This document shows positions 1 to 7,276 of a stretch of 12,935 bases of DNA, piece after piece (position 1 is the stretch's first letter; the number at the start of each line of letters is the position of its first letter). The notes under the pieces were generated by a model. It did not search any database and had not been told where the DNA came from. It was given only the letters and a program-made list of their open reading frames with translations. Source of the stretch: an uncultured Bacteroides sp. GTDB taxonomy: Bacteria; Bacteroidota; Bacteroidia; Bacteroidales; UBA932. The DNA lies in assembly GCA_900543205.1 (NCBI GenBank), contig UQQM01000042.1, forward strand, positions 1 to 12,935, in the 5' to 3' direction. The translations under genes and the position numbers were made by a program.

Positions 1-728
1 GCAACAGAATCGGTATCACCCGTGGTTGGGACTCTAACTGGTGCGGTGGTAACTATGCGGAGAAGATAGCCGAGGACTACGAGATCCGCAAATATCTCAA
101 CAACCGTCTTGCAAAGGCAAGCCTCAGCAGAATAGTTATCGAGAGGACACTCAAGCTCATCACCGTGACCATCTATGCCGCCCGTCCCGGTTTCATCATC
201 GGAAAGGGAGGCACCGAGGTCGACAAGCTCAAGGAAGAGCTCAAGAAGGTGACCAGCAAGGATGTCCAGATCAACATCTACGAGGTGAAGCGTCCCGAGC
301 TCGATGCCCATATCGTGGCTGACAGCATCGCCCGTCAGATTGAGGGCCGCGTCTCTTACCGCAGGGCTATCAAGATGGCCGTGGCAAACACCATGAGGGT
401 GGGCGCCGAAGGCATCAAGATTCAGATCAGCGGTCGTGTGGGTGGCGCCGAGATGGCACGCAACGAAATGTTCAAGGAAGGACGTACTCCTCTCCATACT
501 TTCCGTGCGGACATCGACTACGCTCTCGCAGTGGCCCATACCAAGGTGGGAGCCCTCGGAATCAAGGTTTGGATCTGCAAGGGCGAGCGCTACGGCAAGC
601 AGGATCTCACTCCTGCGGCCCTTTCCGCCGCGAATGCGCAGGCAGCCGGACAGAACCGTGGAGGCGGTCGTGGAGACCGTCGCCGCAGGGATGACCGCCG
701 CCCCCGCAGAAACGACAACCAGAAGTAA
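1..728 (+). CDS. rpsC: 30S ribosomal protein S3 (5' end outside window)
   Basis: S3 sits in the head of the 30S subunit at the mRNA entry channel and is an RNA-binding ribosomal protein. The reading frame begins at base 3 and gives 241 visible residues; by comparison with E. coli S3 only about 8 N-terminal residues are missing. The start of the visible part ([13 protein letters not shown]) and the type-2 KH domain with [24 protein letters not shown] and [12 protein letters not shown] are characteristic. The C-terminus is a basic, low-complexity Gly/Arg/Asp tail ([12 protein letters not shown]), common in Bacteroidota S3. In most bacteria rplP follows directly; here the gene is followed 25 nt later by a strong terminator and rplP lies about 10.2 kb further on. 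Identification is certain. Confidence 0.97.
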   Translation, partial: NRIGITRGWDSNWCGGNYAEKIAEDYEIRKYLNNRLAKASLSRIVIERTLKLITVTIYAARPGFIIGKGGTEVDKLKEELKKVTSKDVQINIYEVKRPELDAHIVADSIARQIEGRVSYRRAIKMAVANTMRVGAEGIKIQISGRVGGAEMARNEMFKEGRTPLHTFRADIDYALAVAHTKVGALGIKVWICKGERYGKQDLTPAALSAANAQAAGQNRGGGRGDRRRRDDRRPRRNDNQK

Positions 729-753
729 TTTGCAGAAAATTGCTATATTTACG

Positions 754-784
754 ACCGGTTCCGTGAATGCGGAACCGGTTTTTT
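754..784 (+). terminator. Intrinsic terminator after rpsC
   Basis: A perfect 10-bp stem (accggttccg at 754-763, cggaaccggt at 770-779) closes a 6-nt loop and is followed by five T. It starts 25 nt after the rpsC stop codon. It should end transcription of the upstream half of the S10 operon, which normally runs on into rplP. Confidence 0.88.
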
Positions 785-850
785 GGTTCAGGCCGGTTTT
801 TACGGTTGGTTGCGGCCTGGCATTGTTGGAAAATTCAAAATCATACCATT

Positions 851-1693
851 ATGAACAAAATCATGTTTATTGCCGCGTCCCTGCTGCTTGCAGCGGCAGT
901 CGGATGCGCGAATGTTCCTGAGGAGCAGGCTCTTGAGGAATACAACACCCGTACCACCGCCCTGGTGGAGGATTTCAATTCGCAGGTAGCCGCACTGCAG
1001 GCCGACAGCACCCTCTCCGCCGAGGAGATGTCCGCGAAGATGCAGGAGGCATACGATGCAGTTTCAGCCGAGCTTGTCAGCGACGGCCTTGAGATGATAC
1101 GCAAGTACCCTTCCGGTACCCTTGCCGTCACCGTGCTCCAGAATGTCGCCAGCGTGATGGAGGAGAATCAGCTCGCCGAAGCTCTCGGCATGCTTGAAGG
1201 AGCGGCCCTCGAGGACGATTACGTGAAGAGCCTCGTGGCGCTCAACGACGCGAAGCAGGCTACCGCCGAAGGCAAGATGTTCACTGACTTCACCGTGGTC
1301 CAGGACCCCGCCGACTCCCTCGGAAGCAAGGTCAGCCTTTCCGACTTCGTGGGCAAGGGCAAGTATGTGCTCGTGGATTTCTGGGCGAGCTGGTGCGGAT
1401 CCTGCAAGGCGGAGATTCCCAACATCGCTGCGGTATATGAGAAATACAAGGGCGAGGACTTCGACGTGCTCAGCATCGCCGTATGGGACGACCCCGCAGA
1501 CACCAAGGTTTCCGCCAAGGAGCATGGAGTCGTATGGAACCAGATCATCAACGCCCAGCAGGTTCCCACCGACCTCTACGGCATCGAGGGTATTCCCCAC
1601 ATCATTCTTTTCGGCCCTGACGGAACCATCCTCAAGCGCAACCTCCGGGGAGAGGACATAGAGTCCGCAGTGGCTGAGGCTCTTGGACGTTAG
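851..1693 (+). CDS. TlpA/ResA-like thioredoxin-fold lipoprotein
   Basis: A predicted exported thiol-disulfide oxidoreductase, 280 aa. I start at 851 because it opens a clean lipoprotein signal: MNK, a hydrophobic stretch, then AAVGC with Cys19 as the lipidated residue; the in-frame ATG at 767 would put an unlikely 28-residue piece before the signal and lie in the rpsC terminator. Residues about 20-150 are mostly helical and acidic and resemble no domain I can name with certainty. The C-terminal half is a thioredoxin fold: FWASWCGSCKAEIP gives the redox pair Cys182/Cys185, and GIPHIILFGPDG carries the cis-proline. It likely acts in the periplasm, anchored to a membrane, reducing or rearranging cysteines of unknown partners. 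The stop overlaps the uvrC start by 11 nt, so the two are probably co-transcribed. No clear promoter box was found; TACGGTTG at 801-808 is a weak candidate. Confidence 0.88.
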   Translation: MNKIMFIAASLLLAAAVGCANVPEEQALEEYNTRTTALVEDFNSQVAALQADSTLSAEEMSAKMQEAYDAVSAELVSDGLEMIRKYPSGTLAVTVLQNVASVMEENQLAEALGMLEGAALEDDYVKSLVALNDAKQATAEGKMFTDFTVVQDPADSLGSKVSLSDFVGKGKYVLVDFWASWCGSCKAEIPNIAAVYEKYKGEDFDVLSIAVWDDPADTKVSAKEHGVVWNQIINAQQVPTDLYGIEGIPHIILFGPDGTILKRNLRGEDIESAVAEALGR

Positions 1694-3491
1694 AGAGAAA
1701 ATATCATTGTTGCCGCATTCCCCCGGGGTCTACAGATACTATGACTCCGAGGGAACGGTGATTTATGTAGGCAAGGCCAAGGACCTCAACAAGAGGGTCG
1801 CGCAGTATTTCGTGGATCCGGACAGGCTCACGGCCAAGACCAGGATACTGGTCTCGAAGATTGCCGACATCCAGTATTCGGTCGTGGACACGGAGGCCGA
1901 CGCCCTGCTTCTGGAGAACAATCTGATCAAGCAGTACAAGCCGCGCTACAACATCCTGCTGAAGGACTCCAAGACCTATCCCTGGATATGCGTGACCTCC
2001 GACGAGTTCCCCAAGGTCTTCCTCACCCGCAGGCTCGTGCGCAACGGTTCGCGCTATTTCGGGCCCTACAGCTCCGTGATGCACGCCAAGGCCCTGCTGG
2101 AATTCTTCAGGGCGAACTACCCCCTGCGCTCCTGCAAGTACAGGATAACGTCGGATGCGGTGCTCAGGCACAAGTTCCGCCCGTGCCTTGACCTTCACCT
2201 CGGCCGCTGCCGGGGCTGCTGCATAGGCGCAATCTCGCAGCAGGAGTACTCGGCCTATATCGAGGAGATAGTCCGGTTGCTGAGCGGCGGGGTCAATGAA
2301 ATACTGCGCAAGTACAAGGCAGCCATGACCGAAGCCGCCGACCGGCTGGACTTCGAGACGGCACAGCTCTACAAGGACCGCATGGATTCGCTCCGGCAGC
2401 ATTACGCGAAATCCATCATAACATCCGCCGGTGACAGGGACGTGGACGTGTTCTCCCTCGTTTTCGACGGTCCGGAAGCCTTCGGGAACTTCCTCCGCAT
2501 CCGGGGCGGGGCGATAATCCAGTCGCTCAATCTTGGCTTCCGCATGAACATAGAGGAAGACCGGGCCTCGGTGCTCAGCGAGTTCATAGCCGAAATCAGC
2601 TCCAAGTTCGGGGCGCTCGGCAGGGAAGTCATAGTGCCCTTCCTCCCGGATGTCAGCATGGACGGCGTGGAGTTCCGCATCCCCGTGCGCGGCGACAAGC
2701 TTGCACTGCTCGAGCTCAGCGCGAAGAATGCCAGGGAGTACCGTTTCAATTCCCTCAGGCAGAGGGAGCATACGAACCCCGATGAATACCGGGCGGCGGT
2801 GCTGGAGGAACTCCGCAAGGCCATAGGGATGAAGGAGCTCCCGATCCACATGGAATGCTTCGACAATTCCAACATACAGGGCACCTATCCCGTGGCCTCC
2901 TGCGTCGTGTTCCGCAATGGCGAGCCGTCGAAGAAGGACTACCGCAAGTTCAAGATAAAGACGGTGGTCGGGGCCAACGACTACGCCTCGATGAAGGAGG
3001 TCGTGAACCGCCGCTATTCCCGGATGCTCGAGGAGAATCCCGACGACCTTCCGCAGCTCGTGGTCATAGACGGGGGCAAGGGCCAGCTGGAGTTCGCCTG
3101 GCAGGCTCTGTGCGAACTCGGCATACAGGACAGGCTGACCGTGATCGGCCTTGCGAAACGGCTCGAAGAAGTCATAAGGGTGGGCGATCCGTATCCCATG
3201 TTCATAGACCGCAACTCCCAGGCTCTGAAACTCCTCCAGCGCATAAGGGACGAGGCTCACCGCTTCGGAATCACCTTCCACCGTTCGCTGCGCAGCAAGG
3301 GGGCCGTGCATTCGGCGCTGCGCGAGATAAAGGGCGTGGGCGGACAGACCGAGCAGCGGCTGCTGATGCATTTCGGCAGCGTGGCCAGGATAGCCTCGGC
3401 TTCCGAAGAAGAGCTGGCAAGGCTGGTGGGTCCGGTCCTCGCGGCCAGAATACTCCATGACCTCAATGAAGATAAAGATGACAAAGATTAA
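1683..3491 (+). CDS. uvrC: Excinuclease ABC subunit C
   Basis: UvrC makes both incisions around bulky DNA lesions after UvrA/UvrB loading (nucleotide excision repair, cytoplasm). 602 aa, normal length. In order: GIY-YIG nuclease (about 12-95; PGVY, VIYVGKAKDL, Arg38, Glu78) for the 3' cut; a cysteine cluster Cys151, Cys168, Cys176, Cys179/180, matching the [4Fe-4S] site described for E. coli UvrC; a UVR motif (about 205-240) that contacts UvrB; the RNase H-like 5' nuclease (about 385-535) with Asp394 in CFDNS, Asp463 in VIDGGKGQ and His526 in RDEAHRF; and a C-terminal helix-hairpin-helix (about 545-595, IKGVGG). The start is inferred to be TTG at 1683: the frame has a stop at 1659-1661 and no ATG before the conserved PGVY. 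It overlaps the lipoprotein gene by 11 nt and the next gene by up to 35 nt, so it sits in an operon. Function is certain; the exact start is less so. Confidence 0.96.
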   Translation: MDVREKISLLPHSPGVYRYYDSEGTVIYVGKAKDLNKRVAQYFVDPDRLTAKTRILVSKIADIQYSVVDTEADALLLENNLIKQYKPRYNILLKDSKTYPWICVTSDEFPKVFLTRRLVRNGSRYFGPYSSVMHAKALLEFFRANYPLRSCKYRITSDAVLRHKFRPCLDLHLGRCRGCCIGAISQQEYSAYIEEIVRLLSGGVNEILRKYKAAMTEAADRLDFETAQLYKDRMDSLRQHYAKSIITSAGDRDVDVFSLVFDGPEAFGNFLRIRGGAIIQSLNLGFRMNIEEDRASVLSEFIAEISSKFGALGREVIVPFLPDVSMDGVEFRIPVRGDKLALLELSAKNAREYRFNSLRQREHTNPDEYRAAVLEELRKAIGMKELPIHMECFDNSNIQGTYPVASCVVFRNGEPSKKDYRKFKIKTVVGANDYASMKEVVNRRYSRMLEENPDDLPQLVVIDGGKGQLEFAWQALCELGIQDRLTVIGLAKRLEEVIRVGDPYPMFIDRNSQALKLLQRIRDEAHRFGITFHRSLRSKGAVHSALREIKGVGGQTEQRLLMHFGSVARIASASEEELARLVGPVLAARILHDLNEDKDDKD

Positions 3492-4269
3492 CGAAGAAAA
3501 GTTCAACCGCCGCTTCAACCTCTTCATCCTTGGAGGTATGACGCTGGCCATGGTGGCGACCACGGCAATCCAGCTCGCGCAGGGCGAGTCAGGGACGGTG
3601 ATGCTGCTGGTGGCAGCGTTCGGCTCCCTGATGGGCGTGCTTAGCATGGTCTTCTCGGCCAACGCCAGGATTCTGACCTTCCTGTTCGGCTTCTTCGACG
3701 TGACCATCTACGGGGTGATGTGTCTGATGAGCCATAATTACGGCAACGGAGCCCTGCATCTGGTCTATTTCCTTCCCATGCAGTTCATAGGCTTCTGGCA
3801 GTGGAGGCGCAGGGGTGCCGGCTCCCATGACAGGCCCAAGGCCCGCAGGCTCGGAGGGTCGGGGCGTGTCCTGTCTTCCATTGCCTTCCTCGCGGGACTG
3901 GCGGTCTGCTATTTCATTCTCTGGAAAGTGTCCGGGTCGGCCTCTCCCGTCGACGGTTCCGGGGCAGTGAAGGTGCTCAAGCTCGGCATACTCGCCGATG
4001 CGTTCTCGACGGTCTGCAATATCTTCGGACAACTGCTGATGTCGATGGCCTATATGGAGCAGTGGGTGTTCTGGATAGGTGTCAATGTCGCCTCCGTGGC
4101 GATGTGGACCGTGACCCTCGCTTCCGGCGACGAGGCCGACTCGTATGCGCTGATATACCTTCTGAAGTACGCCTTCTATCTGCTCAATTCGCTCAACGGC
4201 CTGCGGATATGGCTCAACCTGAGCCGCCCCGGAGGCGGAGAACCCTCACGGGAGAAGGCTGGAAGCTGA
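3457..4269 (+). CDS. pnuC: PnuC-family vitamin/nucleoside transporter
   Basis: A polytopic inner-membrane protein of the PnuC family, which takes up nicotinamide riboside, thiamine or riboflavin by facilitated diffusion coupled to phosphorylation inside the cell. 270 aa with about seven hydrophobic helices (roughly 21-41, 46-66, 70-92, 98-114, 139-157, 204-221, 228-249). Family signatures are YFLPMQFIGFWQW (104-116) and the C-terminal MEQWVFWIGVNV, followed by the usual LKYAFYLLNSLNGLRIW. The substrate cannot be told from sequence: no TPP or FMN riboswitch and no kinase gene is adjacent. Starts at 3457, 3466 or 3478 are all in frame; 3457 gives a 35-nt overlap with uvrC, 3478 a 14-nt overlap and a more usual short N-terminus. 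Last gene of the lipoprotein-uvrC cluster; no convincing terminator follows. Confidence 0.85.
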   Translation: MTSMKIKMTKINEEKFNRRFNLFILGGMTLAMVATTAIQLAQGESGTVMLLVAAFGSLMGVLSMVFSANARILTFLFGFFDVTIYGVMCLMSHNYGNGALHLVYFLPMQFIGFWQWRRRGAGSHDRPKARRLGGSGRVLSSIAFLAGLAVCYFILWKVSGSASPVDGSGAVKVLKLGILADAFSTVCNIFGQLLMSMAYMEQWVFWIGVNVASVAMWTVTLASGDEADSYALIYLLKYAFYLLNSLNGLRIWLNLSRPGGGEPSREKAGS

Positions 4270-4304
4270 TGTAATTGCCGGCAGGCCAATGATTTGCCCT
4301 GATT

Positions 4305-4336
4305 TTTGGATAAAAGAAAAATTTTTCGTTACTTTG
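4305..4336 (+). promoter_or_regulatory. Bacteroidota-type promoter for acpP
   Basis: TTTG at 4305-4308, then 20 nt, then TTACTTTG at 4329-4336 (7 of 8 matches to TAnnTTTG). This is the spacing expected for the primary sigma factor of Bacteroidota. It would give a leader of about 40 nt, AT-rich, before the acpP ATG, with no Shine-Dalgarno sequence. Confidence 0.72.
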
Positions 4337-4385
4337 CGAAGTTTTTGCAGAAGACTTTGTACTAATAAACTAAATACTAAAAGTT

Positions 4386-4628
4386 ATGGATCGCGCAGAA
4401 ATTCTGGAAAAAGTAAAAGGAATTATCGTAGACAAGCTCGGCGTTGAGCCTTCAGAGGTTACCGAGGCCGCAAATTTCACCAACGATCTCGGAGCTGACT
4501 CTCTCGATACCGTTGAGCTCCTCATGGAGTTCGAGAAGGTTTTCGGCATCAAGATTCCCGATGAGGAGACCAGCTCAATCGCAACTGTCAAGGATGCAGT
4601 CGACAAGGTAGCCGAGAAGCTCGCATAA
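4386..4628 (+). CDS. acpP: Acyl carrier protein
   Basis: Carries growing acyl chains as a thioester on 4'-phosphopantetheine during type II fatty acid synthesis, and feeds phospholipid and lipid A synthesis (cytoplasm). 80 aa, acidic, normal length. The attachment site is Ser39 in [15 protein letters not shown]; the N-terminal [10 protein letters not shown] context and the C-terminal helix are canonical. It has its own promoter and is followed by a large hairpin, so it is a single-gene unit. In Bacteroides-type genomes fabF normally follows acpP; here the next gene is on the opposite strand and fabF is not in the window. Codon use is that of a highly expressed gene. Confidence 0.97.
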   Translation: MDRAEILEKVKGIIVDKLGVEPSEVTEAANFTNDLGADSLDTVELLMEFEKVFGIKIPDEETSSIATVKDAVDKVAEKLA

Positions 4629-4644
4629 ATAAGACTTGTCCAAG

Positions 4645-4697
4645 CAATGAAACAGAAAGGGGACCGAGTTCGACTCGATCCCTTTTCCGTTTCATTG
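4645..4697. terminator. 53-nt palindrome between convergent genes, likely bidirectional terminator
   Basis: Arms pair as caatgaaac/gtttcattg (9 bp), gaaagggga/tcccttttc (9 bp with one G-T) and cgagt/actcg (5 bp), separated by two single mismatches, around a 3-nt loop: 23 pairs in all. The inner stem is followed by TTTTCCGTTT on the + strand and by CTTTCTGTTTC on the - strand, so each direction has a partial U-tract. It lies 16 nt after the acpP stop and 25 nt from the stop of the convergent DUF4270 gene. Confidence 0.82.
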
Positions 4698-4722
4698 TGT
4701 GAGGCCAGTGCCGCGCCCGATG

Positions 4723-6381
4723 TCATTCTTCGGGTTCCTCTACCGGAATCGAGAACGTGAGCTCCAGTGTCGGCACTTCGCCTCCGGTGCTCTCGGGCCC
4801 GTTGAGCACTGCGCTGTAGTAGCGGTCCTTGTCCAGCTGGACGGTTATGCTCTCGGTGGTGTTTGAACTCCCGTACATCGAGGCCATCATCGCGTAGGTG
4901 TAGTAGTTGCTGTAGTAGTTGGAGTATCCGCTGCCATAGCCGTAGCCGTACATGTCGTTGTAGTAGCTCTGGTAGGCCAGATAGTTGTACAGCTCGCTCA
5001 GCTCGTCGGAACCCGCCTCGGTGGTCACGGTCACCTCGTTCGCCATTATCAGGAACCATACGTCGTAGGAACCTTCCTCCAGCATCTTGGTCTGCTCGCT
5101 CGACTTGTCATCTTCGTCTATCTTCATGAGCGACTGCATGTGGTAGGTTATGTCGGGCGCATAGCGCAGCGTCGAGCGGTTTACGTCCCCCTGGTTGGCG
5201 GATTCGTCGCTGGAGTCGGTGAGGCTGACGAAGCTTGCACCGCCCTGCTCCTCGCCTTCGTCGTCGTAGATGATCCTGCATGTGGGCGACAGTATCTGGG
5301 GCCAGCGGTCCATTTCGGTGTAGTCGTCGGGGAACTTGAACGGGAGTACGATGGAGGCCTTGTTGATCACCGCCGTCGCGGGGTTTCCTCCGGCCTCGAC
5401 GATTGCGTTCTCCGCCATCTGCTTGAGCGTCTTTCCGGAAATCTTGGGCTTGAGTCCGCCTCCTCCTTCCACGTATATCTTGTCCGTGGCGCGGCCTTCG
5501 AGGGCCCTTGTCTCCTGTGAGGTCAGGTTGAGGCTGTACTGCGGATAGCTTCCGGTGCTCGAATTGGTCAGCAGCGAATCTATGTCGTAGAAGTCCTGCG
5601 CCCCATAGTAGAAGAGCAGGGTCGTATCCTTCCTCTCCCCGTCGAATTCGGAAGAGAAGCGCATGCGGGCGTAGTTGCCGGTGATCAGGTAGTTGTCGAG
5701 ATCGTAGCCCAGCTGCAGCTCGAAGAGGTTGATGCGTCCGCCGTTGCCGGAAGGCTCGTCGGCTTCTATGTAGATTCCGGGGCATTTCTCCAGGTAGCTG
5801 TCCAAGTCGTCTGCAGCGGCCCCACCGTACAGGGCGTCAAGGTACTTCTGCCCGAATTCGGTGGTGAAGTTGAACGACAGGGAGTCGTCGCCGGTATAGA
5901 CCACGGAGCTCTTGGTTATGCTGCCGTCGAGGTGGTCCACCGGGAGGTTGCAGTCGAAATTCACGCTGGCGTCAAGCGGCTCGGCGAGCTCGTACACCCT
6001 CAGCGTCTGGAAGATGCGCTCCTGGTCAGGGCGTGCGAAGGAGACTGTGTCCTTGGTGGCGGAGAAGTGGAAACTCTGGAACCTGGGGTTCCTTCCGAGG
6101 TCCAGCGTGTCCTGGAACATGGGAATCAGGGTGAGCGCGCAGGCTCTGGTGGTGAGGCCGAAGGTCTCGTCCCTTACCGCTCCCACAGTAATCCTCTTGG
6201 TGGAGTATCCGGAGAGGCTGTCGGCCATCTCCATGCTTATGTCCTCTATGGGGATGGTGCTGGTGTGAATCGTGTATATCTGATTCTGGGGCATAAGGTC
6301 CGCACCTATGCCGTAGTTGATTTCGATGCAGGAAAGGCAGCAGCACGCGGTCGCCGCCAGGGCAAGGAAGCTCTTTTTCAT
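4723..6381 (-). CDS. DUF4270-family lipoprotein
   Basis: 552 aa, predicted exported lipoprotein of unknown function, assigned to DUF4270 by its lipobox followed by IEINYGIGADLMPQNQ, its overall all-beta pattern, and its neighbour. The start at 6381 gives MKKSFLALAATACCCLSC with Cys18 as lipidation site; an ATG at 6393 is also in frame but adds only four residues and overlaps the upstream stop. The start lies 1 nt after the TAG of the starch-synthase-like gene, so translation is probably coupled. Residues 465-506 form a Tyr/Gly/Ser-rich segment (15 Tyr in 42) that looks like a family-specific or lineage-specific insertion before the last beta strands (LTFSIPV). The C-terminus is acidic (EEPEE). 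In Bacteroidota this family recurrently sits beside a short glycogen/starch synthase-like gene; the functional reason is not known to me. Surface or periplasmic location is inferred. Confidence 0.85.
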   Translation of the reverse strand: MKKSFLALAATACCCLSCIEINYGIGADLMPQNQIYTIHTSTIPIEDISMEMADSLSGYSTKRITVGAVRDETFGLTTRACALTLIPMFQDTLDLGRNPRFQSFHFSATKDTVSFARPDQERIFQTLRVYELAEPLDASVNFDCNLPVDHLDGSITKSSVVYTGDDSLSFNFTTEFGQKYLDALYGGAAADDLDSYLEKCPGIYIEADEPSGNGGRINLFELQLGYDLDNYLITGNYARMRFSSEFDGERKDTTLLFYYGAQDFYDIDSLLTNSSTGSYPQYSLNLTSQETRALEGRATDKIYVEGGGGLKPKISGKTLKQMAENAIVEAGGNPATAVINKASIVLPFKFPDDYTEMDRWPQILSPTCRIIYDDEGEEQGGASFVSLTDSSDESANQGDVNRSTLRYAPDITYHMQSLMKIDEDDKSSEQTKMLEEGSYDVWFLIMANEVTVTTEAGSDELSELYNYLAYQSYYNDMYGYGYGSGYSNYYSNYYTYAMMASMYGSSNTTESITVQLDKDRYYSAVLNGPESTGGEVPTLELTFSIPVEEPEE

Positions 6382-6382
6382 T

Positions 6383-7204
6383 CTAAAGTTCATCATAAAA
6401 GCCGCAGTAGTCATCGATGTAGCTTCCGTCTTCGTAGGAAGCCGCGTCATATCCGAGCACGGGCATCCCCAGACCGGAGCAGAAGCTTCCGAGCCTTTCG
6501 TCCACGTTTCCGGAGCCGAATATGATGCCGTCGGAATACTGCGCGGCGGTTCGAGCAAGATTTATGCCATCGGGCCGCTCGGCTAGCAGGGGCAGGTCTT
6601 CAAGAGTGACGCCTCCGAAACATGCCTTGGCTGCGAAGCCTTCGGAGAAGTCAGTCGCGGGGGTGTCGTCATATAGCGAAAGCACGACCTTGCTGTCGGT
6701 GAAGATGGGGTCGTCCTTGTAGGCCTTCTTCAGGTATACGGGCACGAGCTGCGAAATCCAGCCCTGGCAGTGTATGATGTCCGGGGCCCAGCGCAGCTTC
6801 TTCGCGGTCTCCAGCACGCCCCTGGCGAAGAAGACGGCCCTCTCGTCGTTGTCGGGGAAGAAATTCCCTTCTTCATCGCAGAACGTCTGCTTGCGGCGGA
6901 AATAGTCGTCGTTGTCTATGAAGTAGACCTGTATCCTGGCAGAGGAGATTGAAGCGACCTTGATTATCAGAGGACGGTCGAGGTCGTCTATGATTATGTT
7001 CATGCCCGACAGGCGGATGACTTCGTGGAGCTGGTTCTTGCGCTCGTTTATGCAGCCGTACTTGGGCATGAAGGAGCGGATTTCCCGCTTGCGTTCCTGC
7101 ACCCCCTGCGGAAGAGCCCGTCCAATCTTTGAGATATGCGACTCCGGGAGATAGGGAAAAATCTCGGAGTTGACGAAAAGTATTTTCTTCTTGACGTCGC
7201 TCAT
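6383..7204 (-). CDS. Short starch/glycogen synthase-like protein (GT5 N-terminal domain only)
   Basis: 273 aa, cytoplasmic, similar to the N-terminal half of GlgA-type ADP-glucose glucosyltransferases. It opens like GlgA (ILFVNSEIFPY, then GRALPQG and SFMPKYG) and has PDIIHCQGWISQLVPVYLKK at 141-160, equivalent to the HxxDWH region of true synthases. Differences matter: the KTGGLGD loop of active GlgA is replaced by PESHISKIGRA, HCHDWH is HCQGWI, and the whole C-terminal glycosyltransferase domain is missing (normal GlgA is about 470-480 aa). Such short forms are annotated glycogen synthase in Bacteroidota, but catalytic activity is doubtful here. It precedes the DUF4270 lipoprotein gene by 1 nt and is divergent from ftsX; in Bacteroides-type genomes panC is the usual divergent neighbour. 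A role in folding, regulation or envelope biogenesis is possible, none shown. Confidence 0.82.
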   Translation of the reverse strand: MSDVKKKILFVNSEIFPYLPESHISKIGRALPQGVQERKREIRSFMPKYGCINERKNQLHEVIRLSGMNIIIDDLDRPLIIKVASISSARIQVYFIDNDDYFRRKQTFCDEEGNFFPDNDERAVFFARGVLETAKKLRWAPDIIHCQGWISQLVPVYLKKAYKDDPIFTDSKVVLSLYDDTPATDFSEGFAAKACFGGVTLEDLPLLAERPDGINLARTAAQYSDGIIFGSGNVDERLGSFCSGLGMPVLGYDAASYEDGSYIDDYCGFYDEL

Positions 7205-7209
7205 GTTTA

Positions 7210-7217
7210 CAAAGATA
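7210..7217 (-). promoter_or_regulatory. -7 promoter box for the starch-synthase-like/DUF4270 operon
   Basis: Read on the - strand this is TATCTTTG, a full match to TAnnTTTG. Only five bases separate it from the ATG at 7204, so the transcript would begin at or next to the start codon (leaderless or nearly so). No good TTTG element is seen about 20 nt upstream. Confidence 0.55.
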
Positions 7218-7248
7218 CGAAATTTTTTATGATTTTTCGATATTTGAT

Positions 7249-7256
7249 TATCTTTG
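7249..7256 (+). promoter_or_regulatory. -7 promoter box for the ftsX operon
   Basis: TATCTTTG, full match to TAnnTTTG, with TTTA at 7226-7229 (3 of 4 to TTTG) 19 nt upstream. The transcript would start about 15 nt before the ftsX ATG. Together with the reverse box at 7210-7217 it makes the 72-nt gap a divergent promoter region. Confidence 0.65.
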
Positions 7257-7276
7257 AATTTTAATTTGAGAGGAGT

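Noticed and set aside
744..751. TATATTTA as a promoter box after rpsC
   Set aside because: One mismatch, no upstream TTTG at workable spacing, and it sits just before the terminator hairpin.
767..850. Earlier ATG for the thioredoxin lipoprotein
   Set aside because: It lies inside the rpsC terminator and would put 28 residues before a clean lipoprotein signal peptide.
1704..3707. 667-codon open frame on the - strand across uvrC
   Set aside because: It lies antisense to a complete, clearly recognised uvrC, has a composition typical of a shadow frame (His/Glu/Val/Leu rich) and shows no known domain.
4270..4304. Terminator after pnuC
   Set aside because: Only a 4-bp stem (ggca/tgcc) can be drawn and the T-run is part of the acpP promoter region.
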